From Rhipidocladum racemiflorum (taxonomy: Eukaryota > Streptophyta > Magnoliopsida > Poales > Poaceae): DNA of 64,000 bases. The position numbers and the translations under genes were made by a program. This document shows, piece by piece, positions 1-11,589 of this stretch. The notes beneath the pieces were generated by a model that saw only the letters and a program-made list of their open reading frames with translations, did no database searches and was not told where the DNA came from. Where the stretch lies: contig JAYEVF010000026.1 in NCBI GenBank assembly GCA_036346355.1, forward strand, positions 2,418,001 to 2,482,000. Direction: 5' to 3'. Each line of letters opens with the position of its first letter. Positions within the stretch are counted from its first letter, which is position 1.

Positions 1-205
1 GTCCCGGGAATCACCCCATGGAACGGTGACGACCCACATTTAAGCTCTGAGCGCGAGATCCCCATATCATCGAGAGTTTTGATAAAAAGGATGTTGAGCC
101 CGCCTCCCCCGTCGATCAGCACCCTCTTGAGCTTGATGCCGCGAATAACTGTCTCCAAGACAAGAGGATATCTGCCGGGAAATGGGACCCGGTCCGGGTG
201 ATCCG
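1..205 (-). pseudogene. Retroviral-type aspartic protease, N-terminal part (Tat element)
   Basis: The minus strand encodes a retropepsin start with the motif VLIDGGGGLNILF, followed about 25 residues later by PFHGVIPG. This is the usual pattern of Tat-lineage proteases, where DGG takes the place of the common DSG. The enzyme would cut the Gag-Pol polyprotein inside the virus-like particle. The coding sequence follows the zinc-knuckle end of gag but in another frame, because a shift near 250 separates them. It continues past the left edge, so completeness cannot be judged. Confidence 0.7.
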
Positions 206-1944
206 AGCGATCGAAAGTGATAACAACCTCGGACCACCGTACATATTGGGGGGTCTCCGGCGCGATCGCTTGATGTCCCGAGCAGTAAGTTTCTGCTTCC
301 GCTTGGACTCATACGCGGCCGAGCCCCCGAAGATATAATTGAGCTCCAGCTCTACCTCTTGATAGTCTTCCTCCGCTTCGGGAGGAGGTTGCTTTCCGAC
401 CACCTCACTTTGACCCTGCCCCGCTTGCCTCTTGCTTTCCCGGGCGAATCTTTTCAAAGTGAAGCAATCTTTGGCGGCATGCCTTCCCTTTGGATGGAAG
501 GGACAAAGCGAGTTCATCACTTTGTCGTATCCATCCGTTTTGGGCGCGTGGGGCTGACCACGCTCAGCTGTTGCCACGAGCTCTTCGCCTTTGTGCTTTT
601 TCTCCTTTCTCTTAGAGGATTCGGCATGATCCCTCTTCTCGTCGTGGCATTCGGCCAAGGCCTCAGAGGCCGACGCGTAGCGATCCGCTAAGGCGAACAA
701 CTCGCGGACCAAAGTTGGAGGCTATCGAGACATCTTCTTGATGAGATCGGGATCGCTGACTCCCTTTTGGAAGGCGGCGATCACGACCGCGTCCGTGACA
801 TCCCGAACTGTGCTCTTCTTGTGCATAAAGCGCCTGACGAACTCTCGCAAGGACTCATTCTTCTTCTGGTCTAGTTGGTACAAGTCCCAGGGGGTGACAG
901 GGCGCTCGTACGTGCCTTGGAAATTTGAGATGAACTGCTCACACAGATCTCCCCAGGAATCTATGGAATTCGCTGGGAGTCCGGTGAGCCATGCCTGGCC
1001 CCGGGGCGAAAGCGTGACCGGCAAGTAATTATCCATCACGTTCTGATCTCCCCCGGCCGCCCTGACTGCTAATGCGTACACCTGCAGCCAGGCCTCTGGG
1101 TCCCTTTCGCCGTCGAATTTGGTGATGCCCTTGGGATTAAACCCATTAGGCCAAACCACTCGGCGAAGGTGGGGGGTGAACACACGAACCCCCTCTATGA
1201 CCCCATCACGCCGCCCGGATGGTGAGCGATGTGGGGGGGATCGGGCTTGACGAGGGCCCTGATCCCCTGGAAGGATGCCAAGCGCCAGACTGCCGGTGCA
1301 TCGGCGTTGCTCGTCTCTTTCTCGATCGCGCCGTCTTGCGTCGAGGTCAGAACGGAGGTCGCGGTTGAGGCTGCGGTGTAGGTCATCCCCGCGGAGAGGA
1401 ACATGGTGCCCTCGGTGGGGGGCTTCACAATCCGGCCGACTGCTGGCTGTCTGGGTTCTGGCCGGGGCGCGTGAGTGTGCCCTTGCCGGCTGGTCGGTCT
1501 GAGCTTGCTGGATCGCTGACGCCGTCACCATGGCCTTTACTTGGGCCACGATCGGGGTAGCCGGACTACCGGCCTCCAGCATTGGGCTCAGGGTGTCCAG
1601 GAGCGTTTTGGAGGCGACGATATTCTGCTGTGGGGTATGGAAGACAGCTTGGTCTCAAATTTTTCCTGCAGAATGTATTCATTGACATCACGGGCGCGAC
1701 CTCGAAGGGCTCGCTCCCGCGTGTCAAGCTCTGCCTTACGGCCGCCGTCCTGCTCGGTGGTCTCCAAATCGCCGAGGCGTTGCTGCGATTCCGTACGCGA
1801 GCCTCCGATCACGCAGATTCTCCGGAAGTTCCAACAACTCTCTAGGCTTCCTTCCGACTCGGCCGGCGAGCTGGAAGAACCTGACGGAAACAACTCCAGG
1901 TGATCAGAGGTCCCGAGCGGTTTGGCAGCAATGACCCCCACCAT
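205..1944 (-). pseudogene. Gag polyprotein of Tat-type gypsy element, broken
   Basis: Three minus-strand pieces make up one gag. The N-terminal part (1944-1588) is charged and helical. The middle part (1582-722) carries the retrotransposon gag domain, with FDGERDPEAWLQVYALAVR followed by the WLTGLPANSIDSWGDLCEQF block. The C-terminal part (721-205) is lysine-rich and ends with a single zinc-knuckle-like motif, CPFHPKGRHAAKDC. Gag would form the cytoplasmic particle that packages element RNA. There is a frameshift near 1585, an in-frame TAG at 722-724 (the same frame stays open on both sides) and another shift near 250 before the protease. Confidence 0.8.
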
Positions 1945-2236
1945 CCGTGACTCGGCACCTATGGAGTCGACTCCCTGACGAGACCGGGGTTTCAGCCCCT
2001 CGTCTGGTGCTAGCGAGCACGAGACAGTGAGACTCCCCGACCCGGGCGATGGTCGCGATGATGACTCCCTGGAGGCCTCTCCGTGCTACGGCGCGACCGC
2101 CTCAAAGAGAGAGAGGCTCCCAAGGTCATCGGCGACGAAGACCAGGCTTCCAAAACGGAAAACCTGATCCGGGAGAAAAACTGTAGAAACTCCGCTCGTT
2201 GCAGCCATCAAGCTCGATGGAGATCTTCACACGCCT

Positions 2237-2256
2237 CCCCTACCTGGTGTGCCAAC
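2237..2256 (-). other. Primer-binding site / leader of the Tat element
   Basis: Immediately inside the LTR the minus strand reads GTTGGCACACCAGGTAGGGG. This conserved leader follows the 5' LTR in many Tat-lineage elements, and it fixes the inner LTR edge at 2257, where the plus strand begins with TG. Minus-strand cDNA synthesis would be primed here. I have not assigned the tRNA. Confidence 0.6.
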
Positions 2257-2750
2257 TGTCGACGGTTGGTGCTGTCGGCAATGAGATTTGTGATTCGTGG
2301 GGATTCGTGCAAGATCGAAGCTAGATGGTAACACAGGATGCGAGGGCGATTTTTAGATAGGTTCGGGCTCTCCTGATGGAGATAATACCCTAGTCCTGTG
2401 TTCTTGTTGGTTTGAGTTTCTTCTTTTTTCTCTTCTTCTTTTCCTCCTTTTACAGGGTTGTCCCTTCCCGCCTTATATATTGGGGGGAGGGCACGTTACA
2501 AAGGGGCGCCACCTGGCATTGGACCAGATGGAATCATGAGTAGCCTATTTGTCTCTATTTGCCAGACTCAACTACCACCAAGGGATTTGGTTGCTACTTT
2601 CCCGACCCACTCCTGCTGATTCGCCAGGGTTAGGTGGCCACAGGCTACAAGCGCTAGGCTGCAGGCTTTGCTTTATACAGGCTTGTCTCCGGCGTGAGAC
2701 GTAAGCTTCGTCGGGAGGTGACTAGCTATCTTGGGGGAAGTTGGGCCTGA
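2257..2750 (-). repeat. 5' LTR of the left Tat element (outer end approximate)
   Basis: The inner edge is set by the TG at 2257 next to the primer-binding site. A TATA box on the minus strand (TATATAAG, complement of 2472-2479) lies about 215 bases upstream of the inner edge and is followed by a pyrimidine/purine-skewed leader, as expected for the U3-R boundary. The outer end and target duplication were not found, so the LTR could be longer than shown. Confidence 0.55.
2472..2479 (-). promoter_or_regulatory. LTR TATA box (left Tat element)
   Basis: TATATAAG on the minus strand, correctly placed inside the LTR to start transcription toward gag. It is inferred from sequence match and position only. 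Confidence 0.5.
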
Positions 2751-2932
2751 CCTTGTCCTCCTTGTGACGCTTCCAAGCTTTCGCCCAACAAGACCGCTTC
2801 ATACGAGTCGTCCATGGGCTTCTTTGCAGGACCCCGGTCTCGGACATCCCACACCCGCCTTCCCCTTCCCCTCCGCTACTTCTCTCCCGTGCTCCTGCCT
2901 TAACCCACATCTCCTACTCCGATTTCGCCACC

Positions 2933-3250
2933 ATGGATCCGAACCAGACCGCTGGCCAAGCTGAGCCCCAAGACCCCGAGAAGAGGCTCGCCACCCTCTT
3001 CTTCTCAGGCCGCCGAACCCCCCACTCGACTTCACAAGCGAGATCGAAGACGACATGGAGGACAAGGAGGAGGAGGACGAGGGCTACCTCACGGCCGCAT
3101 CCAGAGGCAGGAGCAGCTGGCAGCGGCCGCCACCTCCAGGACATGATGGACGCTGGTCCACCCAGCCTCAAAGAAGAGCGCCACGCTGCCGAGCGGGTTG
3201 TAGCCTCGCCTCCTTGCATGACAATGCAACCCCGTCTAGAATCTCTATAA
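2933..3250 (+). CDS. Unrecognised ORF with strong start context, possible captured gene fragment
   Basis: A 105-codon plus-strand ORF begins with MDPNQTAGQAEPQDPEKRLA. Its start lies in an ideal plant/animal context (GCCACCATGG), after a 100-base pyrimidine-rich stretch that looks like a 5' leader. A single frame change near 3030 would switch to an acidic frame (LDFTSEIEDDMEDKEEEDEG), so the true gene may be broken there. I do not recognise a family. Its 3' end runs into a ~30-bp stretch shared with the CACTA transposase-like exon at 5274-5300, which suggests a chimera made by transposition. It could also be an accidental ORF. Confidence 0.3.
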   Translation: MDPNQTAGQAEPQDPEKRLATLFFSGRRTPHSTSQARSKTTWRTRRRRTRATSRPHPEAGAAGSGRHLQDMMDAGPPSLKEERHAAERVVASPPCMTMQPRLESL

Positions 3251-3345
3251 TCGATTGTGATGAGGGCTCTAGAATCTCTATAATCGATAGTGATGAGGGC
3301 TCTAGAACCGATTGTGATATGGGGATCATCACAATCGGTTCTTTG
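3209..3345. repeat. CACTA-like subterminal repeats with hairpin
   Basis: Three direct copies of a ~33-base unit (ctctagaatctctataatcg, then a gtgatgaggg tail; the third is diverged) are followed by a hairpin: the arm AGAACCGATTGTGAT near 3303-3317 pairs with its complement near 3330-3344. Similar short direct and inverted repeats of this kind sit just inside the ends of grass CACTA elements. No terminal CACTA motif was found next to it, so the element end is missing or unrecognised. Confidence 0.45.
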
Positions 3346-3359
3346 CTCCTATTTTCCTA

Positions 3360-4630
3360 TTGTTGATTATTCATATATCTGGTATCATAGCAAAATGCTA
3401 CATCTAAGTGTGCACAAGTGACTATTTGAATTGTCAAATTGATAGTTGAGAATGAGCTAGCTAGTAGTTAAGTCAATATCAAGACAAATTGTATATTAAA
3501 CAGGCAATATTAATTCCAATAGAAAAAATATGATAAAATAATTAGTACCTAGATGGTCAACCATGTTATGCTGCTATAATTACAGAATTGCATCATAATT
3601 TTACAATAAACCAGGGAAAGGATTATAAATGTCATTATACCGGAAGAAGTTAAAAACTAATCAAATATGGAAACTACAGCTATTCAAATAGAGGATTATA
3701 AATGTAATTATACTAGAAGTTTTGCTAGTTTTATAGATGACATCTAATTTAAGACTCCAGCTTGTGCTTCAAGACTTTATTTCCCAAGTACATCATTATA
3801 TTCCGCTGTGTAAGAAACTCCATCTAAGTAGACATTTCTATCCCTTGTGACTGCATTATTCAGACATGAATATTTTATGTGTCAAATATAACACTCTATT
3901 GTGGAACAGTAGTTAGAAACCATTTGTTGTTGTAAGCTCACCTATAATGCCTAGACTTCTCCCAAGCTCCGTAATATACTGGAGCTTTCAAACATGAGAC
4001 CCCTGAGCATATTGCATGCAAGTGACATGGAAAAAGAAACAACTTAGATGCATTAAAACAAGAAGATATTTAAGCATGGGTATAACTATATGCAGATTTG
4101 GCAAAATTTAAATGCATGATGTCCTAATTTAAAGAAAACATCTAACAAAGTATAGTTTCTTACTTTTTGACCAATATAACTATGCAATGTAAGCACTTGT
4201 GCACCCATTGGTCATTCAGAAGTTTTGCTAGTTTTATAGATGACATCTGATTTAAGACTCATGAAGTTGCGATATTAAAAAATCATTCAAATGCCGTTTT
4301 GCATTTGTGCTGCCACATGCCACATCTAATATTCTATCGATTGTTTATGCACATGTATAGTCATGGATATTACACAATTACAGCATATAATATTCTATCC
4401 AAAGTGCAAGAAATAGGTTGCTTTTGGTTCATGTGACATACCATTCAGTTGTTGAGCTGCAATGCTCCACTTGCCATTAGAGGAAACTGACAACTTCAAT
4501 GACTCAACAACAGGCAAGTATAAGAGCTCATAGACTTAAACAAGAAAGCAAAATGATATTCACTCTGATAATGCACATGGTATAAATTAAGCTCACAACA
4601 TGTACAAGAACTTGAAATACGGCATAAGTC
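3360..4630. other. AT-rich stretch without a recognised gene
   Basis: No coding signal was recognised. A ~45-base segment (aagttttgctagttttatag, then atgacatct) occurs twice as a direct repeat, near 3718 and near 4220. It may be intronic or 3' sequence of the decayed CACTA gene that follows. Confidence 0.4.
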
Positions 4631-4635
4631 TGGTA

Positions 4636-6180
4636 CCTTCTTTGCAAATTTTGAACTGAACCAGTGAGTGGTAGAAGGTGCTAGGACCTGAGGGGTGCCT
4701 GCAAGCAAGAAATGGTCAGCATCACAGCCGACTGACCAATACAACCATGTATGTACACCCCTTAGAATCTTGAGAGGGTTATGTAGCCTCTGTCAACTTT
4801 GCCTTCTTGACAGAAATATTCTTTGAGGTCCCCTGTGGTTCATTGGTCATCGTGCTAATCCTTTTGCGCACCAGCTCTGCACTTTGCGTAGCAGTTGACT
4901 TGACAGAGGAGTCGTCATGGTAGTGGGAGTAGGAGCAGGAGTAGGGATAGGGGCAAGAGCAAGAGCAGGTGTAGATGTAGATGTAGGAGCAGGAGCAAAA
5001 ATAGGAGCAGATATGATAGGAACCTACAAAAGCACATGCATATATAACGTGTTGTAGTACTAGAATGATCAAGAAGACGCAATGGATTTTTACCTTGAGC
5101 AGTACGACACCTGTCGTGGGCCACTTGATGAACGATATCCGTGCTTCCCCGAAAGTGGTGATATCATCATTCGAGGGTACTCTAGCGCATGATATAGGAA
5201 TTCATCACGGACATAGCCCACCTGCACCCTCGTGTAGCCCTTTTCGAAAGGGCTACCACGCACCGTGTCATCCTCCTTGCATGACAATGCAACCCTGCGT
5301 CTAGCCTCAACAGTAAATTCTTCGATCAAGACTAGCTGGCACTTGGCAGGAGCCTACAAGAAGTGCACAACTTGATCGAAAATATCGTTTAGCTTAATTC
5401 TGCACCTAAGTCAGAAGTAATTTTCTACTGGCTTATCTCCTCCTACAAGTAATGAATATAAGTATAATAGTGCTAAAATACAATGGAAAGGGTCAATTGC
5501 AATGAACTAAGTTAGATGTCTTACGATGGTGGAGACGATTCGCGCAGTCGCAGGGTTTTGAACTACAATCTGACCGTTGGAGGTTTTCTTAGTCCTCGAT
5601 AATACCCAATCATGTGCCCGCTCCTCAGATAAGTGCGAGTAAGGCATCGCCATCCCTGAATTTGCACACTCCTTAGCTAGTTGCATCCACTCTACCTTCT
5701 TCCCTACATAGTCACCAGAACCAAGGTGTTGTGTGTGTGTGTGTGTGATGCCTATGGATAGCGATGTTCTTCTCTCTTAGCTCCTCCACCTCGGGTATAC
5801 TCTTCATCCTTGTGAACTCCTCCCAAACCTCGGGAGTCACAACGGATATCTCTGGAAGGGAGTATGGCCTTCAGCATGTAGCCATCATGCATCAGAACCT
5901 GAAGTGCCTCAAAGATACCCATTCTCTGCAAGGCTTTTATCTTCCTCAGGTATAATCCATTTTCCTTAACTTCATCCCACAGTTGATTCTTATTCTCTAT
6001 GCTGACTTCTTGTCCGGTCCTTAACCATGATCGGCACTCTCTCCCTCACCAATTGGCCAAGAAAAGAGGAGTTGCGCCCTTATACTTGCGAGGACAAGTG
6101 CAAACCCTCGTAGCATCAAAGTGGAGAACCTACAACGTTCTCCCTATCACCCCTATATTTGGTCCTCGGGCCTCTCACTT
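4636..6180 (-). pseudogene. CACTA (En/Spm) element protein, Transposase_24/Ptta-like, decayed
   Basis: Minus-strand pieces show the usual order of the plant Ptta/En/Spm family. A LGQLVRERVPIMVKD block (near 6085) comes first. Next comes PEVWEEFTRMKSIPEVEEL, followed by a short GSGDYVGKKVEWM-type segment (5850-5690). Then come HLSEERAHDWVLSRT (near 5620) and an exon at 5329-5090 containing the EEFTVEARRRVALSCKE block. A Pro/Thr-rich linker (PTPAPTPT, near 4925) and a possible last exon near 4636-4700 with a CAG acceptor and AAG|GTACC donor complete it. The family supports CACTA transposition, probably by binding element ends. A TG/CA microsatellite (5734-5747) and several frame changes interrupt it. 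No terminal repeats were found, so only the gene remnant is supported. Confidence 0.6.
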
Positions 6181-6343
6181 TACTCGGCCCCCCAATACTT
6201 GTCACCTTTGTTGGCCCCTCAGCATCACCTTCTATTATGTAAAAAAGAACTATGCGCATCAGTCAAGTAGCACGTATGATGAAGAATTCATGCTGGGCAT
6301 GCTTTGAAGTTTGATGCATGATAAAATTTCTATCCCGGCATGG

Positions 6344-8021
6344 TGTAACACCCTGGCATCTAGTATGCCTGAATGTTACCAAACATAGACTAAACAATAT
6401 CTAAATACCACAAATAAAGATAAATTACAGCAAAGGTGCAAATGCTAAAACCGAAAATTTCGGCAGCATCTCCTTTGTTTTTCCATGATTGAAGCAACAA
6501 CAATACTATGACAAGATATAGCAAGATATGAGTCATCTAAAACATCATTAACAATGTATATAGCAACATCTTAAATCAATAATACCAAGTCCAACCACTC
6601 CTCAAACTAAAACGAAGCAATTGAGGAAATCAAGCACATAATTTAACCATACACCAAGATTCATGGCACTACTCTTATTATCATGACTTCAAATGATTAA
6701 ATTGTCTATAAGTGTGGAGCTACATGTGGAAGTGTAGCTAATGCCCTCTCCCGCATGCCGGTTTCATGGTACCTAAAAACAACATGAAACACAAGCGTGA
6801 GTTCATCACTCAGCAAGCATATTGCAATGGATCATAAGAACAAATCAATGCCAACACCGATACATACCATACTTAACATCATGATCAAGTCATAATTTCA
6901 TATACAACATCATAACCATGTCCCAATATCATTGTACACATTTAATTATCATCATAATGTATGCAATGCAATGCACATGTCTCCTCGAAGCACATACCGG
7001 TATTGCCGAGTGCACACCCGTCGGCATGCACCCTCTTTCCCCTTCCATCCCATAGATGGAGGGTGCCTACTCCTCGCTTCCACTCACCATGTGGATGGAA
7101 TCACAAGGTAGGTCTTACTCAATGGCGCTCCGAATTATTCATAACTTTCTCACCGACCTTACCGGACTACTTATGAAGTTCTCACCGACGGGGCCAGTTT
7201 TCATGCCATGTATGCAACATATGCCATAAACATAAACAATTAATCATTGCATAGCATCATAACATACCATTTTCATCATATCATGGGCAAACACTAGTCA
7301 TGGCAAGATAGCATATTATGAAAACAATTTGCATCTAATCAAGACAAGCATCATACAACACACTACCCATTCCAATACACTTGCCTTAACCGCGGGCGAC
7401 GGATTGGTGATAGGATGAGGGCACTCCTGGGGTCACACCACCTGCACATAGATACAACACACTCAAAATGTGACCACAAAACAATACACCATCGCTCATC
7501 TACCCCGACTTCGCAAACTACTCCCAAAGCCAAAAAACAGAGAATCTGTCCCCCGGGACAACAGGCTTCAAACTAGCACAACTTGAGTTCTAGGACTCCA
7601 AATCAAGTAAACGAGTACATCATTGCAAAGCTTAGGAAAGTTCCTAGCTTTATCTAAGTATTGGGAAAAGCTGATTCGGCCTCTAAAATTGTCTAATCTA
7701 CAAAACATTACGTTCTGTCCCAATTACGTCACAGATTTGAACACGCTCGGTAAAACGATCATAACTTTCAAATGGCTAGGCAGAATTGAACGTTCTTGGT
7801 GTCGAATTAAAGGTATTGAAGTTATATACAACTTTCTCAACAGGCATCCGACCAAATTCCGAACCTAAAATTGCGAAAACTCAAACCCTAGGTCGTGCGC
7901 ACAATCTGCCCGAAACAGAACCCTATGCAAACTCTAGTTTTCATCAAATCTACCCAATCACAGCACCACATCTTGATCTAAAAGCATCAAAACAACCTAT
8001 AGCACAGCACCTAGACCATCC
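6344..8021 (-). repeat. 3' LTR of a gypsy element, outer part (split by copia insertion)
   Basis: On the minus strand this ends with GCCAGGGTGTTACA. It is clearly related, in opposite orientation, to the LTRs at 38051-40264 and 44838-47037: both end with the same GTGTTACA, share the ACATTCAGGCATA-type end, and share a central block (6960-7200 versus 39440-39680) at visibly lower identity. The candidate target duplication on the outer side is CATGG (6339-6343); no partner was found. The LTR is broken at 8021 by the copia element and resumes at 24557. It is an older or different subfamily than the 38-47 kb element. Confidence 0.8.
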
Positions 8022-11000
8022 TGAAAGACCGAGATGGCGATCAGAGGGGGGGTGAATGATCCCAAATAAAAATATCCCCTACTCAACGTACTCCAAACAA
8101 TCCCGCAAAGAAAACCGATGCTCCTTAAAATCGCGAAACCCGCAAAAATCGGAACGACTTGACAACTATATGTATCCCTAGCTTACATGGATGGGAACCA
8201 TGAATCATATGAGGGATATTTTTAAATCACAAATTCTGGTTGTCAAGTGTCCAAAGCAAAGAGGAATCAATTCAAATACTTCTTTTCTAAAAGAGATCAA
8301 GCCAAAACACAAAAGCCTCTTTTAGAAAAGCAAAAGCAGATTTTCAGGAATTGTCCTCAATTAGAGCAGGTGGATGGTGGACTTCTGTTGCTCCAAAAAT
8401 TTGGGAATTTTTCAGCCTGTGAGCTGTTGAGTCGTGAAGCACTCCACCAAAAATCACCACCAAAATCCTTCTACAAAAATCAGGAAAAATCAAGAACTAC
8501 GAACAGTCAGGATTTTCAATCAGGAAATTTGGGGCTCGGTTTTCACCTCACAGCTCCCAAATGGTGCATCCAGTGGACTCCAAAATTTTTCCACAGATGG
8601 GTATATGAGTCAAGCACCTTCTCCAACAAGAATCAATCAAGAAAGATTTTTCTATATTTTTCTAAAAATCAAAGACTGACTGCTGTGCGAAGAACAAGTT
8701 CAGGACAGATTTGCAATCTTGATAGAAACTTGATCTCTAGTCTATCCTAGGGTGCAAGAAAGATGTAAAACCAAATGAGCACCCTCAAGACCTCCTTGAT
8801 CAACAGCATTTAGAAGGAGAGGAGCAAATCCAAATTGCGAGAAAGTAAATTGCGAGAATTTACATGCGGGAAAGTAAATGCTGAATTTAAATTGCGTAAA
8901 GTAAAGACATAATGTAAATGCGGAATTTAAATTCACAAAAATGTAAGGAAAATCTTTGTATTTTCTGGTTGGAAGGTTTACAAAGCCTCACTTCATGTGG
9001 GCAAAGCTCAAAGGAGCAACTCAAACCTTCAAATGAGGGAGGACACCCCTCCCCCTCTATTTATACTACTCTAGGGCCACCTACCACCCTTGGATGAGTC
9101 CCAAACCCTAGGGCACTCCACCAAGGGCTAGGATTAACCCTCTCATTTCAACCCACACATGGGCTTTACATGGGCCACATTGGCCATACATGGGTTTTAA
9201 ACAAAACCCGATCAACCCGATGCAACGGGCCTTCATCCGCCGGACTTGACCGCTCAGTTTCCTCCTCTTCGAGCCTCCAACCCGAACCGGAAACCTTGAG
9301 CCACCTCAAGTCCATTTCCATGACATCCAAGTGAACCTGGTTTGAGCCCAACCATCTCGTCGGCATCCTCGATCGCTCTGGACCTCGGTTCTCCCAACCT
9401 AGTCCCGGTACTCACCAACGACCATAGCTGCCTCAGGAACCTGTACCACAAGGAACAAACCATTTTGCACATACCACAATGCACATACCTTTTCTTCCTG
9501 CATGTTAGTCCACAATTATCATTAATTGAAACATGCAATACCGAGTCAAATCAAACTCAAGCCTGAGCACACCTTGCTCAAAAAAAATCAAATACTCATC
9601 ACAAACATGGATGGACCTCCACATGGTCCTTCAATCTCCCCCTTGATGAGTATATTGACAAACCACACAAAAGGCATAAATTTGAGTTTGTAAACAAAGG
9701 AAGAAAAGCAATTTGATTGCAAAAAATCATATTTGGTCCAATAAAAAGAGAAAGAAAGCTCATGACCAAAAAGATGAGAAGATTTTTAGAGCTCAACACT
9801 TGAAAGGACAATTTTTCAACAAGAGCTCCAAAAACCAAGAAATCTCTCAAAAAAAAAACTCAATATTACTCATGATCCAAATGCAAGGACAATTGTTCAT
9901 CATGATCATGAGAAAGCATTTTTTTTTTAATTCTCTAAGATGTCTTTTCTACGTTTTCTCCCCCTTTTGGCAATATAGGCATCAAGAGAACAATTTTTGC
10001 ATGATATGCAACCTAGAAGAGCTTTGAGGATTATGCAAGTGACCATTTAGACAAAGTATGACCCCAAGCTACTCAAGTTCAAATTATGTCATCCTAAGTC
10101 ATATCCAATGGCATATTTCAATTTTTTTGCTAACTAGCTCAAAAGAAGTTATAATACTTTGGTATGATTTCAACAATAGCAACACTTAGCATAACTTCAA
10201 TACTAGAAGCAAACCAACCAAACGAGCAAATGGATATACTAGAGTTCAACCTAGTCAACACTTTGGGAAACTACAAGTCCATAAGAGAAGCCTCATGCTC
10301 AATCATCTCTTTAAATGCAAATTTTTAGATTAAAGCTCATAAAGCGGTATGAGAGAGTTAGGCTTAGTGAAGCACATCCTCGACTAGGAGCCATCGACAA
10401 AGGCCTCCTAAGCTTCACTCTCCTCCACAAACCTTTCAGGGTTTAGAGAGTTTATCCTAGAGAAACACAACCTCGACTAGGAGCCATCGACATAGGTCTC
10501 CTAGGCATCACTCTCTTCCTCTAGTTATTTTTGCATTTTTCTGTATTGACTCAAGCCATTAGCAACCATCTCAAGCAAGAAGCTTAAAAGAGTGGTTTTG
10601 GTCATACACACTTCATTCCAAGTTCATCCCAAGTGCAATGGGAAGCAGTCTCGTGAATGAATAGTGTTGAGTTCAATTTTAGCACAAAAGAGTCAATTTA
10701 TATTTTCAAAGACTTAGATTCATGTGCATTATTGAGGATTCTAGAATGAAACAATGTAGCTAACCCAAGTTGCTCTAGGGACTCTAGTAGAAACCCACTA
10801 TTTCAATAAGCATGGCATAAGCATCTAGTGAAGAAGTATAGCAAGTAAAAGCCATGTTTCATCAACTTTTCAGAAAGCTCAATTTTAAAATGTTGGCTAG
10901 TTTCACATGTTATACCAAATTGGATATGACCTAGATTAGCAAATATCTTCAGAAAAGTAGCTAGGTGCAACATATCTCAATTTTATCAATTGCATAATAG

Positions 11001-11055
11001 ACAAAGCTCGTAAATGAAAAACAAGTCTATATGCAATGCAAAAGAATCAATTCCA
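8022..11055 (-). repeat. 3' LTR of the copia element (full length)
   Basis: The plus strand starts with TGAAAGACCGAGATGG and ends with AATCAATTCCA at 11055, so on the minus strand the LTR runs TGGAATTGATT...CTTTCA. The inner end directly abuts a polypurine tract on the minus strand (TTGAGGGGGAGCT). Length is about 3.03 kb. It contains two ~80-bp tandem units near 10352-10515 (shared core CTCGACTAGGAGCCATCGAC). A second PPT-like stretch near 11545-11565 lies just after the pol stop, so a shorter 510-bp internal spacer follows pol. Confidence 0.78.
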
Positions 11056-11589
11056 AGCTCCCCCTCAACAAGTGAGTCGATTAAGCACAAAATCTGATTG
11101 AAGTTGAGTTATTAGCAATTTTAGATTCAAAAGGATGAATTGAACTCAACTGAAACCAGAAAGACAGAAATGATGAGAAGGAATCAAGCAACTGACACAT
11201 GGGTAGTCTAGGAGCAAAGATAACATGAAGAGAAACACTAACACTCAGACTCGCTCTCACCTTCCCCATATGACTTATATAGGAAAGCTACTTCTCCAAC
11301 TCCAACCCAGGAGCAAACACAGACCCTGTCTACCCAGGGGGCCCAACACCTGCTAGACCTAAAAGACTGTGAGTGAGCTCAACCGAGAATAAGAGAGGAA
11401 TAGCACCCTAAAGCATAAGGTGAGAGGTCCATGCCGAGGCATGCCAGAAGTCTAGGTGAAGTGGTCTCAACAAAATGAAAACCATCCCAAAGATACCCAG
11501 AAAGAGAAAGGAAGGCTGAATATACATACGAACATATAATACAAGCCAGCTCCCCCTCAAGATATGCCATATGGGCTCATAATCCCAAG

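Larger units (their letters stand above)
1..2750 (-). mobile_element. Ty3/gypsy Tat-type LTR retrotransposon, 5' half (cut by window edge)
   Basis: Read on the minus strand, this stretch has a 5' LTR, a primer-binding site, a gag region and the beginning of an aspartic protease that runs off the left edge. The Tat assignment rests on the leader sequence after the LTR (GTTGGCACACCAGGTAGGGG on the minus strand) and on the gag/protease type typical of the Tat/Retand/RIRE2 group in grasses. The outer end of the LTR could not be fixed, so the right boundary is approximate. The gag frame is broken, so this copy is probably not autonomous. Confidence 0.8.

Noticed and set aside
5734..5747. TG microsatellite as a CRISPR or regulatory element
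   Set aside because: Simple dinucleotide slippage inside a transposase remnant.
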